From Cronobacter muytjensii ATCC 51329 (GTDB lineage: Bacteria > Pseudomonadota > Gammaproteobacteria > Enterobacterales > Enterobacteriaceae), in assembly GCF_001277195.1 (NCBI RefSeq), contig NZ_CP012268.1, positions 4,278,001-4,342,000 on the forward strand: a stretch of 64,000 bases of DNA, written 5' to 3'. Below are positions 1 through 7,732 of this stretch, in pieces. A program made the translations under genes and the position numbers. The notes beneath the pieces are model-generated. The model was not told the DNA's origin, did not search any database, and saw only the letters and a program-made list of their open reading frames with translations. How positions within the stretch are numbered: position 1 is the first letter of the stretch; each line of letters starts with the position of its first letter.

Positions 1-353
1 TGCAGGATTTTATTAAAAATGTCCTGTAGCAGCGTCGGGTGCGAAGCGAGCACAAAGCCTGCGACCGCGAACGACACCATCAGTACCGGGATCATTGATA
101 AGAACGAAAAGTAAGTGATAGCGGCGCCGAACTGATTACCCATGCGCTCGTTAAAACGCTCGAAGGCGCGGATCAGGTGGGCGATTGCCGGTCGGCGCTC
201 TACCTGCTCCACTTTTTCTTTCACCGTGCCGATCACGCCCTCTGCGGGTTTGTCGTCGGTTTTCTTCTCATCCGGGCGGGTATCCAGCTGTGGGACAGGC
301 TGATACTTTAAATCTTCGGTCGGACGTTTTGCGGGCTGCTCCGGCGTGGTCAT
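1..353 (-). CDS. yhjD: YhjD/YihY (BrkB) family inner membrane protein, 5' part only
   Basis: The first 117 codons of a gene that runs out of the left edge. The N-terminus is a charged, soluble segment rich in Lys, Glu and Pro (about residues 1-65), followed by HLIRAFERFNERMGNQFGAA and the first membrane segment (ITYFSFLSMIPVLMVSF). This matches E. coli YhjD, a multi-pass inner membrane protein of the YihY/BrkB family whose transport role is poorly defined. The neighbouring LysR gene is the yhjC relative, as in E. coli, which supports the call. The ATG is at 353-351. The C-terminal part cannot be judged. Confidence 0.85.
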   Translation of the reverse strand, partial: MTTPEQPAKRPTEDLKYQPVPQLDTRPDEKKTDDKPAEGVIGTVKEKVEQVERRPAIAHLIRAFERFNERMGNQFGAAITYFSFLSMIPVLMVSFAVAGFVLASHPTLLQDIFNKIL

Positions 354-405
354 TAGCGTTGATTCCTTTTGTTTTTTACAACTTGCTTCCAAGTATAGCC
401 CGCCG

Positions 406-1305
406 CTAGTCAACGTAGCTTTTCATCACCGACGCCAGCCACTCCATAAACAGATGCACGCGACGCGACAGATGCCGGCGGTGCGGGTAAATAAGCGAGA
501 CCGGCATCGGCGCGGCGCGATACTGCGGCAGCACTTCCACCAGTCTGCCGCTGCGCAGCGCCTCGCGTACGCCAATGCGCGGCACCTGAATAATGCCCAG
601 CCCGGCAAAGCAGGCGGCCTGATACGTTTCCGTGCTGTTCACCGTCAGCACGCCGCCGGTTTGTATCCACTCACTTGCGCTCTCATGCCCGATTTCAAAG
701 CCCAAAGGCCGCGAGCCAAGCGTCGGCGTGTAGTGCACCATCGCGTGCGAGGCGAGGTCGTCGAGCGATTCCGGGCAGCCGAAGCGCGCCAGATAATCCG
801 GGCTCGCGCAGTTTACCTGGCTCAGTTTGCCAAGCGGTCGCGCCACCAGCCCGGAATCCTTCAGCTGACCGACGCGCACTACGCAGTCAAACCCTTCGCG
901 AACCACATCCACCAGCCGGTCGCTGCTGCCCAGTTCCAGCGCGATGCCGGGATAGTGATGAAGAAACTCCGGCAGGCGCGGTATCACAACGTTTTGCGCC
1001 ACCGCAACCGGCATGTCGACCCGCAGCCGCCCGCTGACGCTCGCCGGGTCGTGCAGGAACAGGCCGTCGAGTTCATCAAGGTTGGCGAGCAGATCGCGTG
1101 CGCGTTCGTAATAGACCTGACCATCCTGGGTGAGATGCACCCGTCGCGTGGTGCGGTGCAGCAGGCGCGTGCCGAGCGCGTTCTCCAGCGCCTGAACCTG
1201 TCGTGAGACGCTGCCTTTCGGCAGGCTCAGGGTCTCGGCGGCGCGGGTAAAACTCTCCAGCTCCGCCACGCGCACGAATAAACGCATTGCGTGAATTTTA
1301 TCCAT
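406..1305 (-). CDS. yhjC: LysR-family transcriptional regulator (YhjC-like)
   Basis: A 299-residue LysR regulator. The N-terminal winged helix-turn-helix covers about residues 1-60 (FTRAAETLSLPKGSVSRQVQ, then ALENALGTRLLHRTTRRVHL), and the rest is the periplasmic-binding-protein-like effector domain. It resembles E. coli YhjC and the broad AaeR/PgrR-like subgroup that often controls a divergent oxidoreductase. It lies upstream of yhjD on the same strand and is divergent from the SDR gene at 1424, with a 118-bp gap that should hold its operator. The natural inference is autoregulation plus control of the SDR gene. The effector is unknown. Confidence 0.85.
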   Translation of the reverse strand: MDKIHAMRLFVRVAELESFTRAAETLSLPKGSVSRQVQALENALGTRLLHRTTRRVHLTQDGQVYYERARDLLANLDELDGLFLHDPASVSGRLRVDMPVAVAQNVVIPRLPEFLHHYPGIALELGSSDRLVDVVREGFDCVVRVGQLKDSGLVARPLGKLSQVNCASPDYLARFGCPESLDDLASHAMVHYTPTLGSRPLGFEIGHESASEWIQTGGVLTVNSTETYQAACFAGLGIIQVPRIGVREALRSGRLVEVLPQYRAAPMPVSLIYPHRRHLSRRVHLFMEWLASVMKSYVD

Positions 1306-1423
1306 TGTTTGAGCTCATTGTTGTTTTTAATGGAACAGTGAAGCGTACCTGGCGCTCTTTATCGTTCTTGTAGCAGCTAATAAGCTTTTACTCAACGACC
1401 ACCCAGACCCTGAAGAGGTATTT

Positions 1424-2182
1424 ATGACGCAACGTATCGCAATCATCACAGGCGGCAGCCGCGGACTCGGTAAAAACGCAGCGCTGAAGCTCGCAGAGCG
1501 TGGAATTGGTGTTCTTCTGACGTACCAGCATCGGCGTGAAGACGCCGACGCGGTGGTGCGTGAAATTGAGCAAAAAGGCGGGAAGGCGGCGGCTCTGGCG
1601 CTGAACGTCGCCGATAGTACGACCTTTACGGATTTTGTAGCGCAGGTCAAAACGCAGCTGCAAGAGACCTGGCAGCGCGACAGCTTTGATTATTTAATCA
1701 ACAACGCAGGCGTTGGCATTTATGCGCCATTCAGCGAGTTTAGCGAGGCGCAGTTCGACGAGTTAGTGAACATTCACTTCAAAGGGCCGTTCTTTCTGAC
1801 CCAGCAGCTGTTGCCGCTGATTAACGACGGCGGGCGCATCCTGAATGTCTCCAGCGGGCTGACGCGCTTCGCACTGCCGGGCTACTCGGCTTATGCGGCG
1901 ATGAAAGGCGCAATGGAAGTGCTGACGCGCTATCAGGCTAAAGAGCTTGGCAGCCGCAAGATTGCGGTGAATATCATTGCTCCGGGCGCGATTGAAACCG
2001 ACTTCGGCGGGGGCCGGGTGCGCGATAACGAAGAGCTTAACCGCTTTATCGCGTCGCAGACGGCGCTGGGACGCGTGGGCCTGCCGGATGATATCGGCGC
2101 GGCGATGGCGGCGATTGTCAGCGATGAACTCGGCTGGGCGAACGCACAGCGCATCGAGGTTTCTGGCGGGATGTTCCTGTAA
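1424..2182 (+). CDS. Short-chain dehydrogenase/reductase (SDR family)
   Basis: A 252-residue classical SDR. The cofactor loop is TGGSRGLG near the N-terminus, followed by NNAGVG, and the catalytic Ser-Tyr-Lys set appears in NVSSG and YSAYAAMK. The length is typical. The Arg residues after beta-2 (TYQHRREDA) suggest NADP(H), by inference. It begins 118 bp from the divergent LysR gene, so it is probably that regulator's target. The start has a good ribosome site (GAAGAGG, 5-11 bases upstream). The substrate cannot be read from sequence. The gene ends at a strong hairpin at 2191-2215. Confidence 0.9.
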   Translation: MTQRIAIITGGSRGLGKNAALKLAERGIGVLLTYQHRREDADAVVREIEQKGGKAAALALNVADSTTFTDFVAQVKTQLQETWQRDSFDYLINNAGVGIYAPFSEFSEAQFDELVNIHFKGPFFLTQQLLPLINDGGRILNVSSGLTRFALPGYSAYAAMKGAMEVLTRYQAKELGSRKIAVNIIAPGAIETDFGGGRVRDNEELNRFIASQTALGRVGLPDDIGAAMAAIVSDELGWANAQRIEVSGGMFL

Positions 2183-2190
2183 AACAATGG

Positions 2191-2215
2191 CCTTGCCCGG
2201 TGCGACCGGGCAAGG
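2191..2215. terminator. Bidirectional hairpin between SDR and BOF genes
   Basis: Perfect 11-bp inverted repeat CCTTGCCCGGT / ACCGGGCAAGG with a 3-base loop, placed between two convergent genes. There is no long T tract, so it may be a weak intrinsic terminator or a transcript-stabilising hairpin. Confidence 0.6.
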
Positions 2216-2227
2216 TATTCAGACGGG

Positions 2228-2626
2228 TTACTCTTTCTGGAAATGGCTCACACGAATGCGGTACGGCTTTTGTTTCTTATCGAGCGTGCCGCTGATGCCG
2301 ACCAGCTCATCCGGGCTCACGTCTTTGCCCTGAAAAACCGCATGCGGGATCATGACATCAATATCGCCGCCTTTATCGCGGAACTGATAGAGATCGTCGC
2401 CTTTTTTCTTGATCAGATAACCGCGCAGCGTCACGGTTCCGCCGTCGTGCATCTCTTTGGCCTGCTTCACGTCTATAGAACGGGCGTCCGTGATGCCGCG
2501 ATAGCCATCTTTTAGCTGGTGCGGCGGTGGCGGCGCTTCGTCATTTTTGAAACCGCCTTTCTCTTCGGCCAGCGCAGGCAGCGTTAATAACGCGGAAAGC
2601 GTTGCGATAATCACTGTTTTTTTCAT
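2228..2626 (-). CDS. Periplasmic BOF-domain (YgiW/YdeI family) stress protein
   Basis: A 132-residue exported protein. Residues 1-20 are a Sec signal peptide ending in PALAEEK. The mature part carries the bacterial OB-fold (BOF) typical of the YgiW/YdeI family: DARSIDVKQAKEMHDGGTVT, then LRGYLIKKKGDDLYQFRD and DIDVMIP. Relatives are periplasmic proteins induced by peroxide, acid or cationic peptides, with no known catalytic activity. The gene is monocistronic, facing the SDR gene across a hairpin. Length is normal. Which paralogue (YdeI or YgiW type) it represents is not certain. Confidence 0.85.
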   Translation of the reverse strand: MKKTVIIATLSALLTLPALAEEKGGFKNDEAPPPPHQLKDGYRGITDARSIDVKQAKEMHDGGTVTLRGYLIKKKGDDLYQFRDKGGDIDVMIPHAVFQGKDVSPDELVGISGTLDKKQKPYRIRVSHFQKE

Positions 2627-2738
2627 ACGTCTCCCTGTGTCGTTTCAGGTGAATGTCTTTTAAGCCTGGCACAAGGAAGCGAAAACGTCTTTCAGCGAAA
2701 GCCGCGTGTGAGGGGGTTAAAGGGCGCGCCCTGCGCCC

Positions 2739-3314
2739 TTAGCCCTGCGGGTTGTGGTAGTTATCATCCCGCGCCAGCAGGCCGAACAGCCAGTCGTCGT
2801 GCCAGCGCCCGCCGAGATAATAGCTCTCACGTAGCGTGCCTTCCTGAATAAACCCGGCTTTCTCCAGCGTTTTCTTCGAGGCGATATTGCCGCCGGTGAC
2901 GGTCGCAACCAGCCGGCGCAGGCCGCATTCTTTAAAGGCTAAGCGGCAAATAGCGCGCAACGACTCATAACCGTAGCCGCGCCCCTGAAAGGCGCTGCTG
3001 AGCAGAAACCCTACTTCCGCGATACCGTCGCCGCGCATGACAAACCCCGTCACGCCCACGGGCAGGCCGCTGCGCGTTTCGCGGATAAGCAGACAGAGCC
3101 AGTGAGCGCTCAGCGGCGTCCAGGGCGGCAGACGTGCGGCGAAATCCTGCATCCTCTGCGCGTCAGTGCGCGGGTCGGCGACAAAACGCATCACGGCGTC
3201 GTCGCGTTGCAGGCTTAAAAAGAAGGGCCAGTCGTCGGGCGTAATGGGCCGGTAACTCAGACTGGCGGACCCGAAGGTCAACAGAGCGTCGTTAAAAGGC
3301 GTCTCGGGTGGCAT
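2739..3314 (-). CDS. GNAT N-acetyltransferase, RimJ/RimL type
   Basis: A 191-residue GNAT protein of the RimJ/RimL-like branch. It begins with the substrate-side strands (LTFGSASLSYRPITPDDWPF) and contains the acetyl-CoA loop in a Q-x-x-G-x-G/A context (SSAFQGRGYGYESLRAICRL), followed by NIASKKTLEKAGF and EGTLRESYYLGGRWHDDWLF, hallmarks of this branch. Members acetylate protein N-termini, amino acids or small amines; the substrate here is unknown. It is a single gene and its upstream region contains a GCGATTTTT / AAAAATCGC inverted repeat at 3412-3434. Confidence 0.85.
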   Translation of the reverse strand: MPPETPFNDALLTFGSASLSYRPITPDDWPFFLSLQRDDAVMRFVADPRTDAQRMQDFAARLPPWTPLSAHWLCLLIRETRSGLPVGVTGFVMRGDGIAEVGFLLSSAFQGRGYGYESLRAICRLAFKECGLRRLVATVTGGNIASKKTLEKAGFIQEGTLRESYYLGGRWHDDWLFGLLARDDNYHNPQG

Positions 3315-3585
3315 ACAATCTCCGTCGCGTGAACAGGCAGAACAGTCTTGCCCGAAAAACGCGCCGCTGTCATCCGGCGCGCGCTTTCCCCGCTAATTCA
3401 GGCAGGGCGCGGCGATTTTTTACGCAAAAATCGCGCTGTCACTTTTTTTCCGGCTATTTTCAGTTATGTTGTTTCACTGCCTGTCAGCGCAGACAAAAAA
3501 TTCAGAAATAACAATATACTTAAGTGAAATTTCGCCCGTCCCGTTCGTGATAATTGCGGGGCGTTGAGCGTGAAAAGGATGCAAA

Positions 3586-5190
3586 ATGGCCCGCACCACA
3601 CAGCCTCTGGTAAGAGAAACGTTTGAAACTGCGCTCACGGTGATTCGTCAGGCGTCGGTTGAGATCCTGGTTTTGCTTGGCGTTAACGTCGCGGAAGGAA
3701 AAGATCCGCAATGGTTTCTGCAACAGCTTGATCAGGCGCGCCTGAATCTCGGCAACTGGGCGACCGTCGCCCGGCGGCTGAATCTCAACGACGCCGACAT
3801 GTCCCAGTTCACCCTGCAACTACGCCATTTGCAGCAGCTGGTGCCGCAGTATGAGAGCGGCCAGGATGTTACCGAGAATCAGCTTCTTGCCGCGCTGCGC
3901 TTCGTGACCTGCCTTGAGAAGGTACGCAACCAGCAGCCGAAGCTCGGCTACTCCACCGATATGGACGTGAATAAAGAGGCGAAGCAGGGAGAAGCGCTGC
4001 GCCAGCTGCGCGCGCTGGATCTGACACTGCGCGGCATGGTGCGCGAGGCATGGCCTGATGAACAGCAGCGCGTCAATCAGCTTAAGCAGTTGTGCGGCGG
4101 CGATAAAGTGCGTCGCTGGCTGAAAATGGGCGATAAAGGCGATGTGCTGAGCGGCATGCTGTTCAGCGAGCTGGCGATGCTGGTAGTGGATAAAAAGCTC
4201 TTCGCCCGCCATTACGACCGGCTTTTCCAGGGCGCGACCTCGCTGACGCTGTTCGTCGAGCCGCGTAAAACGCTGCAAACGCTGCTGGATGACATCCGTG
4301 ATATCCGTAATACCGCCACGCTCGGCAAACCGCTCTCCGGCGCGCAGGAAGTGATGCTGGATAACTATTTCAACGCCATCAGCGCACCTCTGCATAAAGC
4401 CTGCGGCGAAGGGCGCACGCGCGTGAATCCTGCCGCGCTGATGAAGGCGGATGACGCGCAGTTAAAAACCTTTTTCGAGCATGCGGCGAAGAAAAACAGC
4501 GTGGTCGGCGGCGATATTTTTGAGGTGCGCGACACTATCGAAAGCCCGAGCAAGCGGCAGGACGGCAAAAAGCAGGAGACGCGCCAGCTGGTTATGGGCG
4601 CGGTGTGGGGTGCGGTGGGTCTTGGCGCTATCGCGCTGGTGGTTGGCGCGCTGTTTATCGCCAGTGATTCGCTCAACCCGCCGACTGCGGCGCGCGACAC
4701 CACGGCGCCGGTCGCCACCGCGATGGCCGCCGAGCCGGAAAACAATGACGACAGCCCGCGCCACAAGCTCAACAATATGGGCATCACCTGGGATGAAGAA
4801 AATCTGCGCGCCGCTATCGACCGTGACGACGCTGTAGTTACGCGCCTCTTTTTAGAAGCCGGGATGAACTGGAAATTAGCCTGGACCGAGCAGGCGCTCG
4901 CGAAAAACCAGGAGGCGACGCTTGAGACGCTGCTGCGCTATCGCGTGCAGATGGATGAGTCAAAGCCGTGCCGGCGGATGATCACGACCCTGAGCCACGC
5001 GATGTCGCAGGGCGAAAAGCTGACGTCGATGCGTAAACAATATTTGCAGGCGTTTTGCACCGCGCCGGTGGTGGTACAGCGCCAGAAGCATGAGCTGGAG
5101 CAGGCGCAGCTGCGTGCGCAGGCGAATCCGGGCGACGAAACAAAGAAATGGGTGAAGATTCGCGAGGCGATTTACCAGACGATTCGGTAA
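3586..5190 (+). CDS. Large membrane-anchored HEPN-like protein (STY4199-type)
   Basis: A 534-residue protein next to gor, where I recall Salmonella carrying the STY4199 gene that names a HEPN-domain family. It has an all-helical N-terminal region to about residue 300, one strong transmembrane segment at about 335-360 (VMGAVWGAVGLGAIALVVGA), a Pro/Ala-rich linker, and a helical, ankyrin-like C-terminal part (about 385-470: WDEENLRAAIDRDDAVVTRL). A HEPN RNase would show R-x4-6-H; the nearest match is RDIRNTATLG at 238-247, where R241-N242 is present but the expected His at 246 is Leu. The active site therefore looks degenerate. The start has AAGGAT 8 bases upstream. Composition matches the neighbours. 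Function is unknown; membrane-tethered conflict or stress sensing is speculation. Confidence 0.7.
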   Translation: MARTTQPLVRETFETALTVIRQASVEILVLLGVNVAEGKDPQWFLQQLDQARLNLGNWATVARRLNLNDADMSQFTLQLRHLQQLVPQYESGQDVTENQLLAALRFVTCLEKVRNQQPKLGYSTDMDVNKEAKQGEALRQLRALDLTLRGMVREAWPDEQQRVNQLKQLCGGDKVRRWLKMGDKGDVLSGMLFSELAMLVVDKKLFARHYDRLFQGATSLTLFVEPRKTLQTLLDDIRDIRNTATLGKPLSGAQEVMLDNYFNAISAPLHKACGEGRTRVNPAALMKADDAQLKTFFEHAAKKNSVVGGDIFEVRDTIESPSKRQDGKKQETRQLVMGAVWGAVGLGAIALVVGALFIASDSLNPPTAARDTTAPVATAMAAEPENNDDSPRHKLNNMGITWDEENLRAAIDRDDAVVTRLFLEAGMNWKLAWTEQALAKNQEATLETLLRYRVQMDESKPCRRMITTLSHAMSQGEKLTSMRKQYLQAFCTAPVVVQRQKHELEQAQLRAQANPGDETKKWVKIREAIYQTIR

Positions 5191-5219
5191 TTTCGCGGCG
5201 GTAAAAGCGCGGCAGCAAA

Positions 5220-5250
5220 AAGGGGAAGCGTTGGCTTCCCCTTCTTTTTT
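5220..5250. terminator. Bidirectional terminator between HEPN-like gene and gor
   Basis: Perfect 10-bp stem AAGGGGAAGC / GCTTCCCCTT with a GTTG loop. It is followed by a T run on the plus strand and preceded by an A run, so it can end both the HEPN-like gene and gor. Confidence 0.9.
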
Positions 5251-5269
5251 GCATTATGCGTAAATGCGA

Positions 5270-6622
5270 TTAACGCATGGTCACAAACTCTTCCGCCGCG
5301 GTCGGGTGGATGGCGACCGTGTTGTCGAAGTCTTTTTTGGTCGCGCCCATTTTCAGCGCTACCGCAAAGCCCTGCAGCATTTCGTCCATGCCGAAGCCGA
5401 TCCCGTGGATACCGACGATCTTTTCCTCCGGCCCGACGCACACCAGTTTCATGCGGCACGGCTGACGGTGTGAGGTCACGGCGGTGTACATCGCGGTAAA
5501 CGACGATTTATAGATTTTCACCTGATCGTCGCCATATTGCTCGCGCGCCTGCGGCTCGGTAAGCCCGACGGTGCCGATCGGCGGATGGCTGAACACCACG
5601 GTCGGAATATTGCTGTAATCAAGGTGCTCATCCGGCTTGTTGTTAAACAGGCGTTCGGAGAGGCGACGGCCCGCGGCGACCGCGACAGGCGTCAGTTCTA
5701 CTGCGCCGGTGTTGTCACCCACGGCATAAATGCCAGGCACATTGGTGTTCTGGTATTTATCGACGACGATGTAGCCTTTTTCGTTAGTTTTAACGCCCGT
5801 CGCCGCCAGGTTGAAATTATCGGTTTCCGGCTCGCGGCCAATCGCCCAGATCAGCGCGTCCACCGTTTCTGACCGGCCATCTTCCAGCGTCAGCGTCAGG
5901 CTGCCGTCGCTGTTTTTGACAACCGCTTTTGGCGTTGCGTGGGTGTGCAGCTGCGGGCCTTCGGCCTGCATCACTTCCACCAGCGTTTCAGAAAGCATCG
6001 GATCAAAAGTGCGCAGCGGCGCGTGCTTGCGCACAAACAGGTGCGTCTTTGCGCCCAGCGCGTTAATCACGCCTGCCAGTTCAACGGCGATATAGCCCGC
6101 GCCCACCACCGCCACACGTTTCGGCAGCGCCGACAGCGCGAAGAAACCGTCAGAATCGATGCCATATTCCGCGCCCGGAATATCCGGGTGGCTCGGACGG
6201 CCGCCGGTCGCGATCAGGATGTGATCGGCCGTGATCCGCTCGCCGTTCACTTCCACCGTATGCGCGTCCACAAAACGGGCGAAGCCCTGAATCACATCGA
6301 CATTATTTTTGCCCAGCACGTTGTCATACGAGGTGTGGATACGGTCGATATAGGCGGTGCGGCTCGCCACCAGCTTTTGCCAGTCAAAATGGTTTACGGT
6401 GGTGTCGAAGCCGTAGTCCGGGCCGTAAAGGTGGATAGCTTCAGCGATTTGCGCGGCGTGCCACATCACTTTTTTCGGTACGCAGCCGACATTGACGCAG
6501 GTGCCGCCCAGCGCTTTGGCTTCAATCAGGGCGCATTTCTGGCCGTACATGGCGGCGCGGTTGACAGAAGCGATACCGCCACTGCCGCCGCCGATGGCGA
6601 GGTAGTCGTAGTGTCTGGTCAT
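5270..6622 (-). CDS. gor: Glutathione-disulfide reductase
   Basis: A 450-residue FAD flavoprotein, the same size as E. coli Gor. It reduces oxidised glutathione with NADPH in the cytoplasm. The FAD loop GGGSGGIASVNRAA is at about residues 12-25, the redox-active disulfide is in GGTCVNVGCVPKK (about 39-51), the NADPH loop is GAGYIAVELAG, and the C-terminus carries the HPTAAEE motif that supplies the active-site His-Glu pair from the partner subunit. It is followed by a strong terminator. It lies downstream of rlmJ on the same strand with a 74-bp gap. Confidence 0.98.
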   Translation of the reverse strand: MTRHYDYLAIGGGSGGIASVNRAAMYGQKCALIEAKALGGTCVNVGCVPKKVMWHAAQIAEAIHLYGPDYGFDTTVNHFDWQKLVASRTAYIDRIHTSYDNVLGKNNVDVIQGFARFVDAHTVEVNGERITADHILIATGGRPSHPDIPGAEYGIDSDGFFALSALPKRVAVVGAGYIAVELAGVINALGAKTHLFVRKHAPLRTFDPMLSETLVEVMQAEGPQLHTHATPKAVVKNSDGSLTLTLEDGRSETVDALIWAIGREPETDNFNLAATGVKTNEKGYIVVDKYQNTNVPGIYAVGDNTGAVELTPVAVAAGRRLSERLFNNKPDEHLDYSNIPTVVFSHPPIGTVGLTEPQAREQYGDDQVKIYKSSFTAMYTAVTSHRQPCRMKLVCVGPEEKIVGIHGIGFGMDEMLQGFAVALKMGATKKDFDNTVAIHPTAAEEFVTMR

Positions 6623-6696
6623 GGCTGTTACCTTTTAATGATTCGAATTAACGCGATTGTAGTCCTGACGAAAAAAGGGTCCATCTATGGCTGCGA

Positions 6697-7539
6697 TTAC
6701 TCCGGCACGACCCATTTCAGCGAGGTGTGGCCAATGCCTGACGGCACAAGCGTTTGATGCAGCCACGGCAGGACATTCGCCATTTGCTGTTCCAGCTTCC
6801 ACGGCGGGTTGATTACAATCATGCCCGACGCGGTCATGCCGCGCTGATCGCTGTCCGGGCGCACCGCCAGCTCGATTTGCAGAATGCGGCGGATGCCGGT
6901 GGCTTCCAGATCGTTTAGCATACGCTTGATCTGGTTACGCAACACCACCGGATACCAGAGCGCGTAAACGCCGGTCGCAAAGCGTTTATAGCCTTCATTG
7001 ATGCCCTGCACTACCGCCTGATAATCGGTTTTGATTTCATAAGGCGGGTCGATAAGGATCAAGCCGCGACGCGAGGCGGGCGGCAGTTTGGATTTCAACT
7101 GTTGATAGCCGTCGGCGCGCTCCACGCGGGCGCGTTCATCTTTCTGAAATTCGCCGCGCAGCAGCGGGAAATCGCTCGGATGCAGCTCGGTGAGTTGCAG
7201 GCTGTCCTGCGGGCGCAGCAGCTGGCGCGCGATAAGCGGCGAGCCGGGGTAGTAGCGCAACTGGCCGCTGCGGTTGAAATGCGACACCGCGCTGATGTAC
7301 GGCTCAAGCTCCGCAGGTAAATCGTCCCGCTGCCAGATGCGCGCAATGCCGTCGAGATATTCGCCCGTGCGTTCGGCGTGTTCGCCGCTCAGCTGATAGC
7401 GCCCGGCACCCGCGTGGGTGTCCAGATACAGGAACGGTTTTTCCTTCTCTTTGAGCGACTCAATGATCAGGCTCTGGACAGTGTGTTTGAGGACGTCGGC
7501 GTGATTGCCGGCGTGGAAGCTGTGGCGGTAACTGAGCAT
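6697..7539 (-). CDS. rlmJ: 23S rRNA (adenine(2030)-N6)-methyltransferase
   Basis: A 280-residue RlmJ, which methylates A2030 of 23S rRNA using S-adenosylmethionine. The N-terminus MLSYRHSFHAGNHADVLKH is diagnostic; the catalytic amino-methyltransferase motif is LILIDPPYE, and the SAM-site residues follow in LDTHAGAGRY. Length matches the family. It is upstream of gor on the same strand and divergent from prlC, as in E. coli. Confidence 0.97.
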   Translation of the reverse strand: MLSYRHSFHAGNHADVLKHTVQSLIIESLKEKEKPFLYLDTHAGAGRYQLSGEHAERTGEYLDGIARIWQRDDLPAELEPYISAVSHFNRSGQLRYYPGSPLIARQLLRPQDSLQLTELHPSDFPLLRGEFQKDERARVERADGYQQLKSKLPPASRRGLILIDPPYEIKTDYQAVVQGINEGYKRFATGVYALWYPVVLRNQIKRMLNDLEATGIRRILQIELAVRPDSDQRGMTASGMIVINPPWKLEQQMANVLPWLHQTLVPSGIGHTSLKWVVPE

Positions 7540-7649
7540 GCGGGATGGGTTTCCAAAAGGCGTAAATGAACATCGATTTTGAACAGTATACCGGAAAGTG
7601 ACCGCTTACGGGATGTGCTCTCTGAACGGGTAAAGCCCAGCGCGGGGCA

Positions 7650-7675
7650 TTGAAATTAACTACACTAAACCCCAT
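7650..7675 (+). promoter_or_regulatory. Sigma-32 heat-shock promoter of prlC
   Basis: TTGAAA at 7650-7655 and CCCCATGCT starting at 7670, separated by 14 bases, match the sigma-32 pattern CTTGAAA / CCCCATnT. This lies 58 bases upstream of the prlC start. prlC is a known heat-shock gene in E. coli. Confidence 0.8.
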
Positions 7676-7732
7676 GCTACAAGACATTGTCGCTGCAAGA
7701 TGCGCTTAACAAACACTAATCAGGACGCGCTT

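Noticed and set aside
3308..3511. 67-codon open frame between the GNAT and HEPN-like genes
   Set aside because: Product is basic and Cys/Phe-rich without motif, the start overlaps the GNAT start on the other strand, and no ribosome site is visible.
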